Below, in pieces: positions 5,732 through 6,006 of a stretch of 6,006 bases of DNA (the stretch's first letter is position 1; each line of letters begins with the position of its first letter). The stretch comes from Rhodospirillaceae bacterium (GTDB lineage Bacteria; Pseudomonadota; Alphaproteobacteria; Rhodospirillales; Magnetovibrionaceae): contig JAOUJU010000121.1 in NCBI GenBank assembly GCA_029883045.1, positions 1-6,006 on the forward strand. Direction: 5' to 3'. The position numbers and the translations under genes are program-made. A model generated the notes under the pieces. It worked only from the letters and a program-made list of their open reading frames with translations, was not told the DNA's origin and made no database searches.

Positions 5732-6006
5732 TTATTTTACCTTTACCCAGAAGCTATTAAGCATTGGCCCGGCTTAAAGCAGTTATTTAAACACAAATGC
5801 ACCCCATCAACAAAAGATGCGAATCGGACGATTTACTCTATTTATTAGGCACTTTGAATGCATAAACGGTCAAGCAGGGTTATGGTTATAAACATACCCC
5901 AATAACGTTAAAAATCACCCATGGGGCTTAAAAAAACTATTAAAAAGCTTGCTATATTAATCATAGCCAATGTTCGCTTGGTTTTTCCTTATATGTTTAT
6001 GCTAAG
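5732..6006. other. Gene-free AT-rich end of window
   Basis: No gene is supported in these 275 bases. The left part must contain the leader and promoter of the minus-strand SH3 gene, but I see no good sigma-70 pair. The right part has the palindrome CCCATGGG (5918-5925) and a short inverted repeat GCTAT / ATAGC (5951-5955, 5963-5967), and could be the upstream region of a gene beyond the window. No tRNA T-arm pattern is visible. Confidence 0.5.

Noticed and set aside
5487..5777. Plus-strand open frame opposite the SH3 gene
   Set aside because: It is antisense to a convincing exported SH3 protein and its translation resembles no known family.
5965..5987. Short hairpin with T-run (CCAA / TTGG then TTTTT) near the window end
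   Set aside because: The stem is only about six weak pairs and no plus-strand gene precedes it, so I do not call it a terminator.

Overview
The window looks like ordinary chromosome of an alphaproteobacterium of moderate, AT-leaning composition, with markedly AT-rich intergenic DNA. The strongest lineage clue is a Fur-family protein that matches Irr, the haem/iron-responsive regulator typical of Alphaproteobacteria. The PNPase tail and the SH3-domain secreted protein also fit that class. I cannot name a genus. I saw no tRNA, rRNA, insertion sequence, CRISPR array or prophage gene.

Layout, left to right. (1) Bases 1-229 are the 3' end of pnp (polynucleotide phosphorylase, S1 domain), closed by a textbook terminator with a GAAA tetraloop. 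(2) A stand-alone gene at 315-1712 encodes a long nitronate monooxygenase-like FMN protein with a cysteine-rich C-terminal extension. (3) A 253-base gene-free leader precedes irr (1966-2373). (4) An iron/redox cluster follows on the same strand: a short rubrerythrin without a rubredoxin domain (2529-2945), an HdrD/GlpC-like Fe-S protein with two 4Fe-4S motifs and CCG-type repeats (3051-4391), and a DUF3501 protein (4434-5027). Two hairpins, the second a convincing intrinsic terminator, lie between rubrerythrin and the Fe-S gene, so the cluster is probably not one uniformly expressed operon. (5) A convergent minus-strand gene (5150-5731) encodes an exported protein with tandem bacterial SH3 domains. 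(6) The last 275 bases hold no gene I can support.

How the parts may work together: Irr senses haem/iron status. Rubrerythrins are diiron proteins, mostly peroxide reductases, that need an electron donor. This rubrerythrin lacks its own rubredoxin, so the adjacent Fe-S protein is a natural candidate donor or partner, and DUF3501 is a third component of unknown role. The idea that these four genes form an iron-controlled peroxide-defence or redox module is inference from gene order and domain content. It is the most interesting point in the window. I see no sign of a wholly new mobile or defence system.
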